Of a DNA stretch of 64,000 bases, positions 1 to 11,237 are shown one piece after another. Origin of the DNA: Gamarada debralockiae (Eukaryota; Ascomycota; Leotiomycetes; Helotiales; Hyphodiscaceae). The notes under the pieces are model-generated. The model was not told where the DNA came from. It saw only the letters and a list, made by a program, of their open reading frames with translations, and searched no databases. Within the stretch, counting starts at the first letter, position 1. The number at the start of each line of letters is the position of its first letter. Position numbers and translations under genes: made by a program. The stretch spans positions 48,745-112,744 of the forward strand of contig NXFV01000570.1 in the NCBI GenBank assembly GCA_002803225.1, written 5' to 3'.

Positions 1-82
1 GTAGTCGCAGCTCTTCCAAATCACACCCGACAACTGCCAGAAAATTCAGTACCGTTGCAGTTGATTTGTTTACCCGGAAATC

Positions 83-1627
83 ATGTCTGAGCCCTTGAAA
101 GGTCCACCTAATCCGTTATCTGCAATCGATTACAACTAACAATCAACCGCAGTAATAATCGTCGGCGCCGGGCTGGGCGGCTGCGCAGCAGCAATGGCGA
201 TGAACGCGCAAGGCTTCTCCGTCGAGATCTTCGAAAAAGTCCGCAAATTCAATCGTCTAGGAGATAGCCTCGGACTCGGCGAGAACGCATTGCGTTTGCT
301 TCAGCGCTGGGGTTTGCATGACCGCCTGATCGAGATCGGGAATAAGAGTGAGTTCATGCAAATTCGGAGATGGAAGGATGGAAAGATATTGGCTCAGCAA
401 CCTTTGATGGATATGGCTGGGTATATTGGACACAGAGGAGATTATCATGAAGAGTTTTTGAGGAGGGTCAGGGAGTTGGGCGTTCCGATTCATATGGGTT
501 GCAATGTGAGAGATGATCGAGGACAAGTTTAGAGCAGGAGTTGCTGACAAAAGATAGGTTGTATCATACGATGAAGATGAACCATCATTGACCCTGAGTA
601 ATGGGGAGGTACACAAAGCAGACATCATCATTGCGGCGGACGGTGAGATCATCACGTGGTCCAAATGGTTGACTTTTAATTGACACTTTGAAATCAGGAA
701 TCAAATCAACGGCTCGTGAGCTTGTCCTAGGATTCGAAGATAAGCCAAAATCATCCGGATATGCATGTTTTCGTGCATACTTTAAAGGTGCATACCTGAA
801 TGAAGATCCACTTTGTAGAGAATTCGTGGAAAAAGAATGCGTCAATATATGGATCGGGAATGACGTCCATCTGGTCCAAAATACGCTGCGAGATGGCGAC
901 GAATTCAACTGGATCTTAACCCACAAGGATACCGAGGATATAAAGGAGTCGTGGTTTCAACCTGGAGATATGAATGAGGTGAGAAAGATAGTAAGGGATT
1001 GCGATCCGCGAATTGCCGCCGCAGTCGTGAAAACGAAGGAGTGTTTGGATTGGAAGATTTGCTATCGAGATCCAATTCCCTCGTGGATCAGCCGGAGCCA
1101 TAAAATTGCCCTATTGGGAGATTCGTGTCATCCGCACCTTCCAACTAGTGCCCAGGGTGCTTCGCAAGCGACCGAAAGTGCCGCGGTTTTAGCTCTCTGC
1201 CTCAAGTTGGCTGGAAAAGATAATATACCACTTGCAGTGGGTTGAGGTGGCGTCGTTAATGCAATTATGCTGATTTTGGTTCTAGACGCGAGTCTACGAG
1301 AAACTCCGATTCGCCAGAGTTCGCCAATCTCAGTTGAATGGCGAAGACGTTCGAGATCGATGGCATAATGCTCTCAAAAATCTCGACGACGATGTCGAGA
1401 TCAATCCAGATGACGTGAAGATTAAGGTGAGTTTATAATAGTCCGAAGAAATCTTGAAACTTGCTAAAGCGTTCTAGAATCGATGGTTGTATCCGTTCGA
1501 TGCAGAGGCAGATACTTTGCAACGATGGCGGGAAGTTTCCGTACAGGTGACGAAGGAGCTGCAAAATGGGAAAGTTTTACCCTTATTTGCAACGTCCTCC
1601 GAGCTGCATGCTCTAGAAGCACACTAG
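83..1627 (+). CDS. FAD-dependent aromatic-ring monooxygenase, salicylate hydroxylase-like
   Basis: Six exons give about 435 aa: 83-101, 153-526, 558-642, 698-1236, 1286-1426 and 1478-1627. The first 19-nt exon (MSEPLK) is needed to read straight into the Rossmann motif VIIVGAGLGG near the N-terminus. Near the C-terminus the FAD ribityl-binding motif is LLGDSCHPHLPTSAQGASQA. This is the arrangement of group A flavoprotein monooxygenases (PF01494), which use NAD(P)H and O2 to hydroxylate aromatic substrates such as salicylate. The substrate cannot be read from sequence. The length is normal for the family and all introns have GT-AG ends and keep frame. The neighbour is a convergent Zn2Cys6 regulator gene, a common pairing for inducible catabolic genes, but no regulatory link is shown. 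Confidence 0.85.
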
Positions 1628-2022
1628 TTAGAATTATTCATATAATTAGAAAGCGAAAATATAGTGAAAGTTTTAGGAAATCGAATACCCACCTGAACAA
1701 GGCTCATCCGACAAAAATCAAGATTCATAGCGAGTCCTCTTATTCATTGATCCCGCTTTTGGTTCGGCAGCAGTCCATGTTAAGAGCTTCTTAGACCCAA
1801 ATTTGGTAACCCGAAGATGCAAAGGGTGTAAGAGCCGCGAAGGAAGTTCTCCCGTGGGTGACGGAAGGAGTCTTGACTCTACGAAATTTCTTCATAGGTC
1901 TCGGGGCCGGGATTCAAGTGAACCTCGCTTGGGACTGCGATCGTTGGCTCGATCCCATCCAGTAACTGGAGATATTCCCCTGAATCGTTGATATTAGTTT
2001 CGGTGATCAAGGACCACGTTCT
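1628..2022. other. Intergenic, convergent 3' ends
   Basis: This gap lies between the stop of the monooxygenase and the end of the convergent regulator gene. It probably holds both 3' UTRs. I see no conserved ORF or repeat in it. Confidence 0.5.
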
Positions 2023-3764
2023 TCACTTACCCGCAACAGACCACCGCGAGCAAAGCTTATGAAGTGTCTCTTTTATAAAGGATAAAGCACGAAAAAAATC
2101 AGGATTCGCAGATCCAACGAGTCTCTTGGCAGTACTGTAAAGGCAGTTGGTAATGAGAGGCGAAGCTTGGTCGATATAATACGGTAAGATTGTCTGGATG
2201 TGGGCTGCGTAGCCGACAATCTCAGGGACAAGAGCGTCGAGACCACCATTCCCCATTTCTCGCAGCTCTTTCTCCTCCGGCAATAGTTTATTGCCCAATC
2301 CAGCTTTCGTGCAGTAGTCGTAGAGCAGATTGAGTGCACTGCAATTGTGAGCATGCGATGCGGGTGGATTGGTTATGAATAGAGACGCACCTATAACAGA
2401 CTCCCATTGGGACACATATTTTGGTGACTTCGCTTGAGGTCTCGGTTTTAAGAAAAGAACAAAGCGCCAAAATCGCACGAATGAGTTGCCTGGCTTCTTC
2501 GAGTCTAACATTAGGTGAATAACCGCGGTCATTGATGTGCGTCAATACATGGCCGAGCAAGTGAGATGCCTGGCCTAGTCGAGCGAAGGGTGCTGCCGCA
2601 ATATTCGTCGAGGACGAGATGAACAGGGGTTCACTTGCCACTCTCTCCTTTCTAAAGGTCAGCAAGGTGCTCGTAAATAACCCATGAAGATGGAGAGATA
2701 TACTCCTTGTTCCCATGCCATATCATCGACAGGCAAATAATCTCCTCGTCTAGCGTCCGCTAGGACTAGTGATCGCGTGGGATTTCCAACGTTCATGTAT
2801 CTGCTTCCAATTAGTATCATTCCGCAGAAAGTGAGCAGCAAACTTTCCTGTCTAAAATAAAAACGGCCCACCATACCCGACGTCGTTCTTCCATTTCATC
2901 CCAAGATTCGGGTTCCAAAGCCAGCTGAGGCACCCCTGCCGTATCATGAAGTCCAATGGCATGACCTATTCGGCCGCAGTGACCAATCGACAAGTACGCT
3001 TCAGGATATATTGCATGTCCGATTTCATACAGTGTAATCAATACGCCGGCTTGCAAAGGACGGATAGATCCGATCCCACTCAACTCCACCCTCGAATAGA
3101 ACTCCTTTGTCAGAGTATACAGAGGAGTGCGGGGGTTTTCCTGACCTGCAGGAAGCTTTTCGTTGACAAGCTTCATCGATAGAATCAACAAAGCAACATC
3201 AGCTACTAAGGCTGTTAATTGGCCACCAATGTCTTGGTGTAGCTTCTTTTTGGAAACTATTGCCATCCAAGTGAAGACTGAGAAAAAGTGAGCGCCAATT
3301 GTCGTCCGAATTTCCATATCGTCTCCGATTGCCTGTAGGACATCATCGGGGACCGTAATCCGCGGCTTCGGCGCCTTTATTCGTTGCTGCTGGAATATCC
3401 CCACATCAAGAAAGAATGATGAGGGGAATACCGAGATATCTGGTAGAGAGAGTCTATTTCCTGCTCCTGACGTCACAGGAGGTGTTTTGTGGGTGGGAAT
3501 GGAGATTGGATGAGCTTCAGGTAACATCCGATTTCGACTGATCTCATTCTCCAAGAGAGCCACTCTCTCCACAAGCTTTTGATAATCGCCAGGGATTGAA
3601 GGGAGAGCAGGGCCGCTGGAGTACCTGCAAACCCGTCGGAGCCGCACACAGGCCGAACACGCCGGCAACGTTTTATCGCAGCCCTTCTTCTGCGCTCGGC
3701 ACGATGAACACGCAAATAGAGCTTTCGGTCCCGGATCTGGGCTGTCGGCTGTGCCAGACGACAT
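2023..3764 (-). pseudogene. Zn2Cys6 fungal transcription factor, probably inactivated
   Basis: The start at 3764 gives MSSGTADSP followed by a binuclear zinc cluster with spacing C-x2-C-x6-C-x6-C-x2-C-x6-C, residues about 20-47. A fungal-specific TF domain (PF04082 type) follows, with the signature WDEMEERRRVWWAVFILDR. Exons are 3764-2848, 2800-2704 and 2647-2023. Two things are wrong. The intron at 2847-2801 should join ILDR to YMNVGNPTR, but its donor reads GAAAGT where GTAAGT is expected. Further down the coherent frame changes without a recognisable intron between about 2532 and 2288. Using the next GT (gtttgc) gives a stop soon after. The domain is recognisable beyond both lesions, so decay looks recent, unless these are assembly errors. 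When intact, the family binds CGG-type promoter sites in the nucleus. Confidence 0.7.
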
Positions 3765-3895
3765 TTCGTCGGTTTGAAAAATGCATTTGTTGAAGGGGTA
3801 CAGAGAGTTTAAGCGGGTCAAGGATCGGATGGCGGCCGACAATGCGGCCCCCATCCCTAGAGCTAAGCCTATTTAGGTCCTTCTTTTGGGAATTA

Positions 3896-4124
3896 TCCGC
3901 ATTAATTGCTTTATAAGAGCCTATGTATCATCGTTTATACACGGCACTTTAAAATTCGAAGAAATTGAAGAATATTTTATTACAAAATATTTTAAATAAG
4001 GATTACGCTAGTCATTTAGAATACTTTACTAAAAAACTTTAGAATTTTTATGCGATTTTTAAAGTGCCGTGTATAATCGATGATAGATAGATAGGTACGT
4101 AGGCTCTTAAAGCAATTAATGCGG
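3896..4124. mobile_element. MITE with about 60-bp terminal inverted repeats
   Basis: The left end CCGCATTAATTGCTTTATAA reappears inverted at the right end, ending 4124, and pairing continues inward through a segment containing ACACGGCACTTTAAAA. The core is AT-rich and non-coding. TA dinucleotides lie at or next to both ends, fitting a TA target duplication. Size about 228 bp. The terminal sequence is shared with the element at 60305-60454. Confidence 0.85.
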
Positions 4125-4812
4125 TATCTCTAAATGAGATATAAAGTTTTTCGAGACTCAAATGGGGTGCATGATGCTTAAGGTCTCTTAATCTTTGTCA
4201 TTTCAAATTGTGAGTACTCTGGCTAGGGCCAGTTGCAGTATAATGCTATGAAGTCAGTTTTGGTGTCCTTGACGAGGCCAGACGAGACTGCACGCTCTGC
4301 GAAGAAACAAAGATCTCGGTTCATGTTTAGACATTACTACGATATAGCCTGAGGTTTGGGAAACTATGAAATGGGCATATGCAGCGGTGATTTCTACAGG
4401 GAGACATAAATGGTGACGACGCTGGTCCTCCTGCAAATTGGCTAATGGTATCGAACCTCTTTGCTTTTCAACTTTCAATTCCATTGACTTGCGAACTGCC
4501 GAACGCCGAAGGTGAAAACAAGAACCTGGGACATGAGGGCATTTTAATACCCCACCCCCAATCTCTTCAGAACCTCCATCATCATTACAAACAAAACTTC
4601 GCCAACGTCTTCGCCGCATCTTCCAGCCTCGTGTCTTCACCCGTAATAGTTATCCACCTTATCCCACCACTCTCCCACCCCGCCACGAAATTAATCTTCC
4701 CCTTCCCCTTTCCGGAATAGAATTCCATGGACTGATTTGCCACCCGTAATCAACGCTTGATACTGCGTTTCTAGAATAAAGATTTGTTTCGAGTGCCACA
4801 TACCGCATCACC
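4125..4812. other. Intergenic, no supported gene
   Basis: Short ORFs on both strands resemble no family I know. A pyrimidine-rich stretch lies around 4550-4720. Confidence 0.4.
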
Positions 4813-5475
4813 TTATCCGGTACTGTCCTTTTTTTTGTCTTTGTCCTTGAACGTGTTCTTGGCCCATTTATCTAAAGCCGCAAAGATGATTCCTGCGTTC
4901 TTCGCATGATGGGGATGATCAGAAGTGTCGAGGTCCGTATTGAGCTTGACAATCTGTGCCGTCGGTTCCTTGAGTAAGTGAGGAGGTTTTAAATGGCCTT
5001 TGAGGAGCACATTATGTAAGCGGTCGAGTTCGGCTTTGACGGAAGAACGGAAACAAATGATGTACCTCCAGTACATGTGAACGTCTGACACGCCTTGGAA
5101 GAGATCCCTATGTGCAGCCCTGGCCAAGACGTACTTCGTTTCCTCTGCGTGCTTGATCTTGTCGGGGAGGGCATGCTCTAGCGCTTGCAGGTTCATATTG
5201 TCGCGTTTGATATCAGAGATAGAGAGGAGCTTTTTTCCTTCCCCGATATTTTTCTTAGCGAAATCACTGGCGATGGATGAGCCTGCTGAAGCGACTTCAT
5301 GGAAGAGAGTGTGAAATTCTTGAGTGTTGTTTCTGGTGGCCAGGCAGAGGATCTCTAGGTAGGCTTGCGCGGAAGGCGCATGGTCTAATATCTATTGGGG
5401 GATGTTAGGAAGCTCAAAGAAGGATAAGGGCTGGTCATTGTTGTCTTTGTCGACGCAGAGGATACGGACTGACAT
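4813..5475 (-). pseudogene. Unknown protein ORF, 220 codons, interrupted by TAG at codon 28
   Basis: From ATG at 5475 the frame runs to a stop at 4813 with a single in-frame TAG at 5394-5392, following PNIPQ. Past the TAG the frame is coherent and hydrophilic, ending in a lysine-rich tail (KDKDKKKDSTG), with no transmembrane segment. Two readings are possible. The TAG may be a CAG-to-TAG nonsense change. Alternatively it is the acceptor of an intron, because CCTAAC followed by CCCAATAG looks like a branch site and acceptor; the donor would then be weak (GTCCGT at ATG TCA). I do not recognise the family. Confidence 0.45.
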
Positions 5476-6711
5476 TTCGCGTTTGGATAGTGAGATTCAA
5501 TGACTTGGCAACAGAACAAATGATGATTGTGATAGCAGCTTCTTGAACCAAAACAAATTAGTTGTATCAAGAGCGACGGGAAAGGTTAATGAGACTGTTT
5601 GCTTTGATAACAGGAACAACTGACGAAACGTGGAGGATAGAGGTGCTGCACACCTATGGAAACCCCGCAACGGTGACCTTTAACTCAGCCTTGGACAATA
5701 CTGCCGGGAGGAGAGCTTTTGCATCCTCTTTCACACAAAATCCAGGCAACAGTCAAAGCTCTGATATCTTTGTCCAGTCAACGTGTTGGCATCTCAAAAG
5801 TGACTTAGCGCCACCATGCAAGTGCAGATTGTTGATGGCGATGGCATGGTGATTGATCCATTGAGTTACACGACATCAACTACGTTGAACTTTCGTGTGA
5901 AAATATATTTCAGGCGTCCATGGTGAGGTAGAAGGACACACCGTAGAAGGCGCTTATTTTGGCGAGACCCGGGGTATTTTGCCAACGGATGTAGCGTGAG
6001 GCGATAGATCGAAAGAAAAACCACCTGAACCAAGATCAATACAACATCAATATCAGACTAATATGGGCTCACATATACGGGCTCACATATACAAACACAG
6101 CTCCGAAGACCGCCACAACAAATGTAGCCAGATCGGGGCCACTTAGTGGCTCCCAAGAAAGATTCCCCATATTCTCAAACATCACTACAATTATGTGTGA
6201 AACAGAGTTAAACAGGATGCGCGACCTGTGTTTCCTTTTGTACACCTTTGTTCTCGATGTGATCTGTGAGAGATGAAACTAATCATCAGTTGTGCAGGGC
6301 ACGGAAGCTGTGACGCTGCGGTACGCGATGCTGGCGTTGGATGCCTGTTATTGCCTGATAGACGGCTGCCAGGGTCGATGTCTAAACATTTCGGCTGAGC
6401 GTCGCAATACCCGAATATCCACTTAAAGCGCAATGTATGCACGAGGGGCGGGTCCCGATTTGTTGAGATTCAAAGGCAGGAGGAGGCCGTCTCAATGATC
6501 CTTGCACGAGAATGTAGAACAGTGTGCAAATGCTGATGTTACCGCGAGACTGAAAGGATCGAACATTTCATTCCCTCGTTTATACTCCCTGGGCGCTGGC
6601 TGAACAAGGCGTCTTTCTCGTTGCAAACCAAAAGGTATCATGCGAACTCGCAGTTCCCTCTACCGCACCTTGACATTGATTTGAAAATGTGTGTGCACCA
6701 CACCTACGATT
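5476..6711. other. Intergenic, weak coding potential only
   Basis: An open + frame at 5562-5852 (96 aa) and a 37-aa ORF beginning at ATG 5816 with a good Kozak context were seen, but neither matches a family I know. A 14-bp direct repeat (gggctcacatatac) occurs near 6065 and 6080. Confidence 0.3.
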
Positions 6712-9700
6712 CTATAAAACATAACCGCTACAAGCGTCCTCCCAACTTCTAATAGGCCTTCCTTCCTCGAGCTCAACGCACCACCAAAGCACCTCTCTAG
6801 CCTTATCTGCCTGCCCTCCAAGCTCATACGCTCTCGCAAGCGTGAACCAAGCTTCGGAGTAATTCCATCCTGTGCCAAGTTTCGTCAGTCCACTGAGTAG
6901 ACCGTAGGCGCGATCGCGCGCTGCAAGACGGTCAAGCAGGGCAGTAGAAGATTCCTTATTCGAAGTAGAGGGTGAGAGATTTGATGTGGCGGTTGTGGGC
7001 GTCGAAGTATCCGAGTCGGTGGGCTCGAGAGGTTTGACGACGGGGAGGGCATGCGCGGATGGCAAACCTAGTGGGCCCAGTGTTTGTGCTGGAGGGGGAG
7101 TGGAGGATTGGGTCGTAACGGGCGTGGCGGATGTATTGAGTGTACTTGCGGACGGTGTGCTAAGGGGACCGGAAGGAATGAGAGGGGGTATGGAAGGCAC
7201 AGGTAAAAGATCTTCTGTATATATATCAAGTAAAATATTCGACAGGCCGACAATGGCTGCTGGGTGGTCGGCAAAATTGTTCAAGGCTGATTCGAATTGA
7301 GCGAGTGCTACGTACGGTGCAGACTCAGCGACTGCAAGAGCACCACGCTGTGAAGTGTTAGTCGTGCTTTTAATAGATAGGGATCTGGAAATACGTACCT
7401 CGGAATAGATATCTCCCCAGAGCTCAGCGACACTCTTTCCGCCGCCCAGGCCTGGGTGAGATATGGAAATATTACCAGTCGTATCTTTTGAAACATCCGC
7501 ATCCATGTTCTCGACAAGCTTATAGGCTTCCTCAATTGCGCCTTTGGCATCCTCGTACATGGACGCTCTTCGGTAAAACCCTGCGATGAGTAACCAAACC
7601 TTCACCAGTATCGTCATTCTTCGCCGCTTTTCTTGACCGTGTGGGAATCGGGTCACTGGATTGGTTGAAGAAGAGTATGGCGATACATGAGGCAGTCGAT
7701 TGTCTTGCGCGACCGCAGGATCGGGATCAGCGGGCTTCAACGAGGTCTCCTTGTGTGCCATCTGTTGCGACTTTGGAGGCAAGGGTTGCGGTGGAGGTCC
7801 TTTGTTGGAATTTTTCTCGGGCGTGTTGTCAGGGGATACGGCAAGTCCCACTTGATTCGTACCTCGGCCATCATTCAACCATTGTTCTCGGGTTTGGGAG
7901 TCCGTAGGAGGTGTGAAGAATTTCTCGCCATCGACTATCGTGACTATATCCACGTTCGTCGCTCCGCTGATATTTCGCCGCCCGGTGCTGGTGCTTCGAT
8001 TTCGTCGCACACTCCCTTTCTTGCTTGACAAGCTCCCGCTTCGCTTCTGCAGTTTTTCATGGCCATGAGGGGCGTGATCTTTCGTAAGATGGTGATGTTT
8101 TTTCTCCGTGCTTCCATTTTCATTCGTGACTTGAATCGTTGGTGCTTGCGTAGTTGCTGTTGTCTGAGCGGTTTGTGGCCGAAGAGTAAGAGACGACTTT
8201 TCGTCGAGGGAAGGTGCGGTGTGTGATTTTTTGATTGATCGACTCGAGCGACCAAATATGCTACCTTTGATACTTTTGATTGTACCAGTGGAGCTTCGAG
8301 GTGGAGCAGCCGTAGAAGAAGTAGTTGGCGCAACAATGGTGACTTGGTTAGCTTTAGGGTCCCCAAATAGCCTGGAGTAGAGGCTGAGAAGTTCATCACT
8401 GGCGTTGACAGCAACTTCCGGGCCTTCGAGCACCTCGATCAGTGCTAGTTGAGTCATCTTGACCTCAAGGACATTCGCCCTTTCAAAGTCATCCATGTCG
8501 TCTACAACACCGTGGTTTCTCATTGCGGATTTCTCGTTCGAGTTGAGATGCTCGCTCCTGAATGCGCCATTAAGTTCGGCGTCCCCAAACAGGTTCCTAG
8601 GATCCTGGAATTGTTCGAAAGCGCCCTCACAAGATCTCGCTGCAGTCATGAATTCCTGCCTCGCACTTAACAGCAGCGCCATGAGGTGCCACAAAGGTAT
8701 CAGCGATCTTTCCCTTGAAAACCGCCCAGGATGTGGGCCTAAGCCATCGGGAATAGTCGTTGGGGATGAATGGCGAGGTAATAGGCCAGATTTTAAGACC
8801 TCGATCGCAGCAGATAATTCCCTACGTTCTGCAAGAACTGTTCCCAGAGCAAACAATGTCTCTACGTCAGTTGTGCTTTCGTATTGAGGTAATAGAGCAT
8901 TCCGGAAGCATTTTATGGCCCGTAATTGTATCTCCCCTCTCGATGCTGCATCGAATGTCAATCGTGCCCATTGCGCATGGCCAATCCCAATGCATCTCCA
9001 GGCCAAAGCGAATGTTCGTGGTGCGATGATCTTCCCAAGACAAGTAGAGCTTCCGTTCTCGAGTCTCAAATTGGAACCTTTCCCCGCAGGATAGTATTTG
9101 TCCAACCAGTCCTCAAAGAACTGTCCCAAATCCTTTGCTTTCTCTGCTCCAGGTTGTGCACCGTACCGACACAAAGTTTTTATGCACTCCGAAGCCGTCT
9201 TCAAGACCGTCTCATCATCATCCAAGCCTTGTTCCGCCTCCCCGGTCTTCTCAACGCGCGCCTTTCCCTTCTTGACGATCTCTATGTATGTATCGAAAGC
9301 CTTGAATGCCAAATCAAATTCTGCGACAGCCGAATGGACTACAAATAGGTGGCGTAAGATCGCTGTCGAGTGGAAGGTCTTCGTCGCCGCTCGGTACAGA
9401 ATATCGAGAACACCCCTGCTAACAGCTTCTGCTCCTCCTTCCCCAAGATCTTCTTCTTGCCAACTGCTCCCGCACAGTATTCGCCAATTCTGCATGACGA
9501 TTTCCACGAAACTTTCGACTTCTTCGCTTGCCTCTTCTGCCTTCGGAAAGTGAACCTCGCTTAGCAGTAAAGTTTCGTATCTGGCCTCCACTCTCTTCAA
9601 TTCGGCTCGCTGTTGTAGTCGCGTCGAAGCTTGCGCGTACGTCGTTGCAAGAGCGGTCGTGGGGAAGGGTAGTTCTTGTTGCAGCAGGTCGGACAATGTG

Positions 9701-10629
9701 ATATAGTACTCCCTCCAAACATGTCGTCGAGAGACTTCCGCTTGAGGCGCACGCCCTCCTGCTGGTGCTGGACCTTGAGTGTCCCAGAATTTTGCCCAGG
9801 CGCGAAAAGCAGACAGTGTTTCGGACTCGAGAATAGAAGATATCTTAGACTTGATCGCAAGGCTCGAAATAATGCAGAATCCTGTGAGAAACAGCTCCGT
9901 CCAATACCGCAATTCTTTTCCCTGCTTCTGTGAGGACGAAACGTTTGATAGTACTGGCAAGGCAGATTCGAAGGTCTCCAACGCTTCAGCAAGTGTCCCA
10001 GTTTTGCTTTGTGCACTCCCTTTTATGTATGATGCCTTGAGTGCGCAGACTTTCGTCCATTCCGTCAACTCCTTGTCCGTGCTATCCAATTGTGAGAAGT
10101 CCTTCTCGATGCTGTTGGGAAGTCTCGCAGCAGCCAGCGCAGGTTCACCCAGCTGCCAATGTATCCAACCAAGACAAACTTGAGCCTGGAATTTATCCTC
10201 GACATATGTCCGCTCTTTCTCGATGGCGTCCAGCAGTAGGGGAATGTATTTAGAGACACCAATGGAATTCGTTGAGGCGGCAGTTGAGGGCCGGGCCGTG
10301 CCAGGTCGAGCGGTCGAGGGTCTGGTGTGCGAGGATTGAGTGACGGTATGTTCAGCCTCAGCGGTTAATGTGAGGCCTGTTCAAAGGATCAATGGGTGCA
10401 CTGAGTGGACTTGAGGAAGATTCGAGATGTGAGGTTGAACATACATGTCCGTTCAGGCGCATGCTTCCTAACTTTCCTGACAAGCTCAGGCACCTCATCC
10501 CAGTTCCCTTGGCAGCGTGCCTCGTCTAGCTGCTGGATATAATGGGCGGCCTTGGTCTGTTCGCGCTGCGCAAAGGATGGTCAGTATTGAGATCTAACGA
10601 GGTAGCAATGGAGCTGCGCGTACACTCAT
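6712..10629 (-). CDS. YPP1: YPP1/TTC7-like TPR protein of the Stt4 PI4-kinase complex
   Basis: Four exons give about 1246 aa: 10629-10624, 10565-10445, 10376-7399 and 7347-6712. The first exon encodes only Met-Ser, and the second starts REQTKAAHYIQQLDEARCQG, an N-terminus I know from fungal Ypp1. The intron 7398-7348 is exactly 51 nt and in frame (donor GTACGT, acceptor CACAG), so it would be missed by simple ORF reading. Repeated helical TPR-like segments occur throughout, and the C-terminus (LARAYELGGQADKAREVLWWCVELEEG) is typical TPR. A Ser/Thr/Pro-rich linker lies around residues 640-860. In yeast Ypp1 scaffolds Stt4 at plasma-membrane patches to make PI4P; the same role is inferred here. 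Confidence 0.85.
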
Positions 10630-11237
10630 TATTGCGACTAGAGTGATGGTCGCGCGATTCTCACAGCATAATATGCTAGCAGGTTCATGGCCGCATGATT
10701 GGCAGGTTCGAGAACGAAAAAAAGGGGGAAGAGAGACGAGGTTGAATTAAGAATTACAGTATTTTGGGATCCAACAGCTGCATCCGTCACAGGTGCCCGG
10801 TATTCTTGGCGCGCCAGACTTGGTATTCATTTTGAGCCTGAATTAGCTCCTCAGCCAATGAAATTAACACGCGAAATCTCTTTGCAAACATTCTAAAAAA
10901 TTTTGTATTTTGACGACTGCAATATATTTTAGGTGTATTTTGATCAGTACAAAGATTCACAGTCCCTTTGAGGATCGTGTCCAAATTCCAACTTGGCCAG
11001 TCCGAACCACCATACTGTGTCCTCCAGCATATAGAAAAATTTCCTCTCCTCGCGACAACAAAAATTTGGCCTGTATTTCGACTGAAAGGAGAGAGAGATA
11101 CTTATAGTAACAGTTCATTCACGAAGGCTTTCCACTCCCCTACCAACGCCAGTCGAAACCGCCATCCGCAGTTCTCCGGCCTATACCCTGGAACATAGAA
11201 AAGCGTCCTCCCTCACGACCACGAAAAGATTGTCCTC
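10630..11237. promoter_or_regulatory. Divergent promoter region between YPP1-like and RIX1
   Basis: About 600 bp separate two divergently transcribed housekeeping genes. It contains AT-rich segments (10890-10950), which would suit a shared promoter. No convincing ORF or specific site is called. Confidence 0.5.

Noticed and set aside
8459..9564. Several overlapping + ORFs of 90-150 codons
   Set aside because: All lie antisense within the YPP1-like coding region and are shadows of its codon structure.
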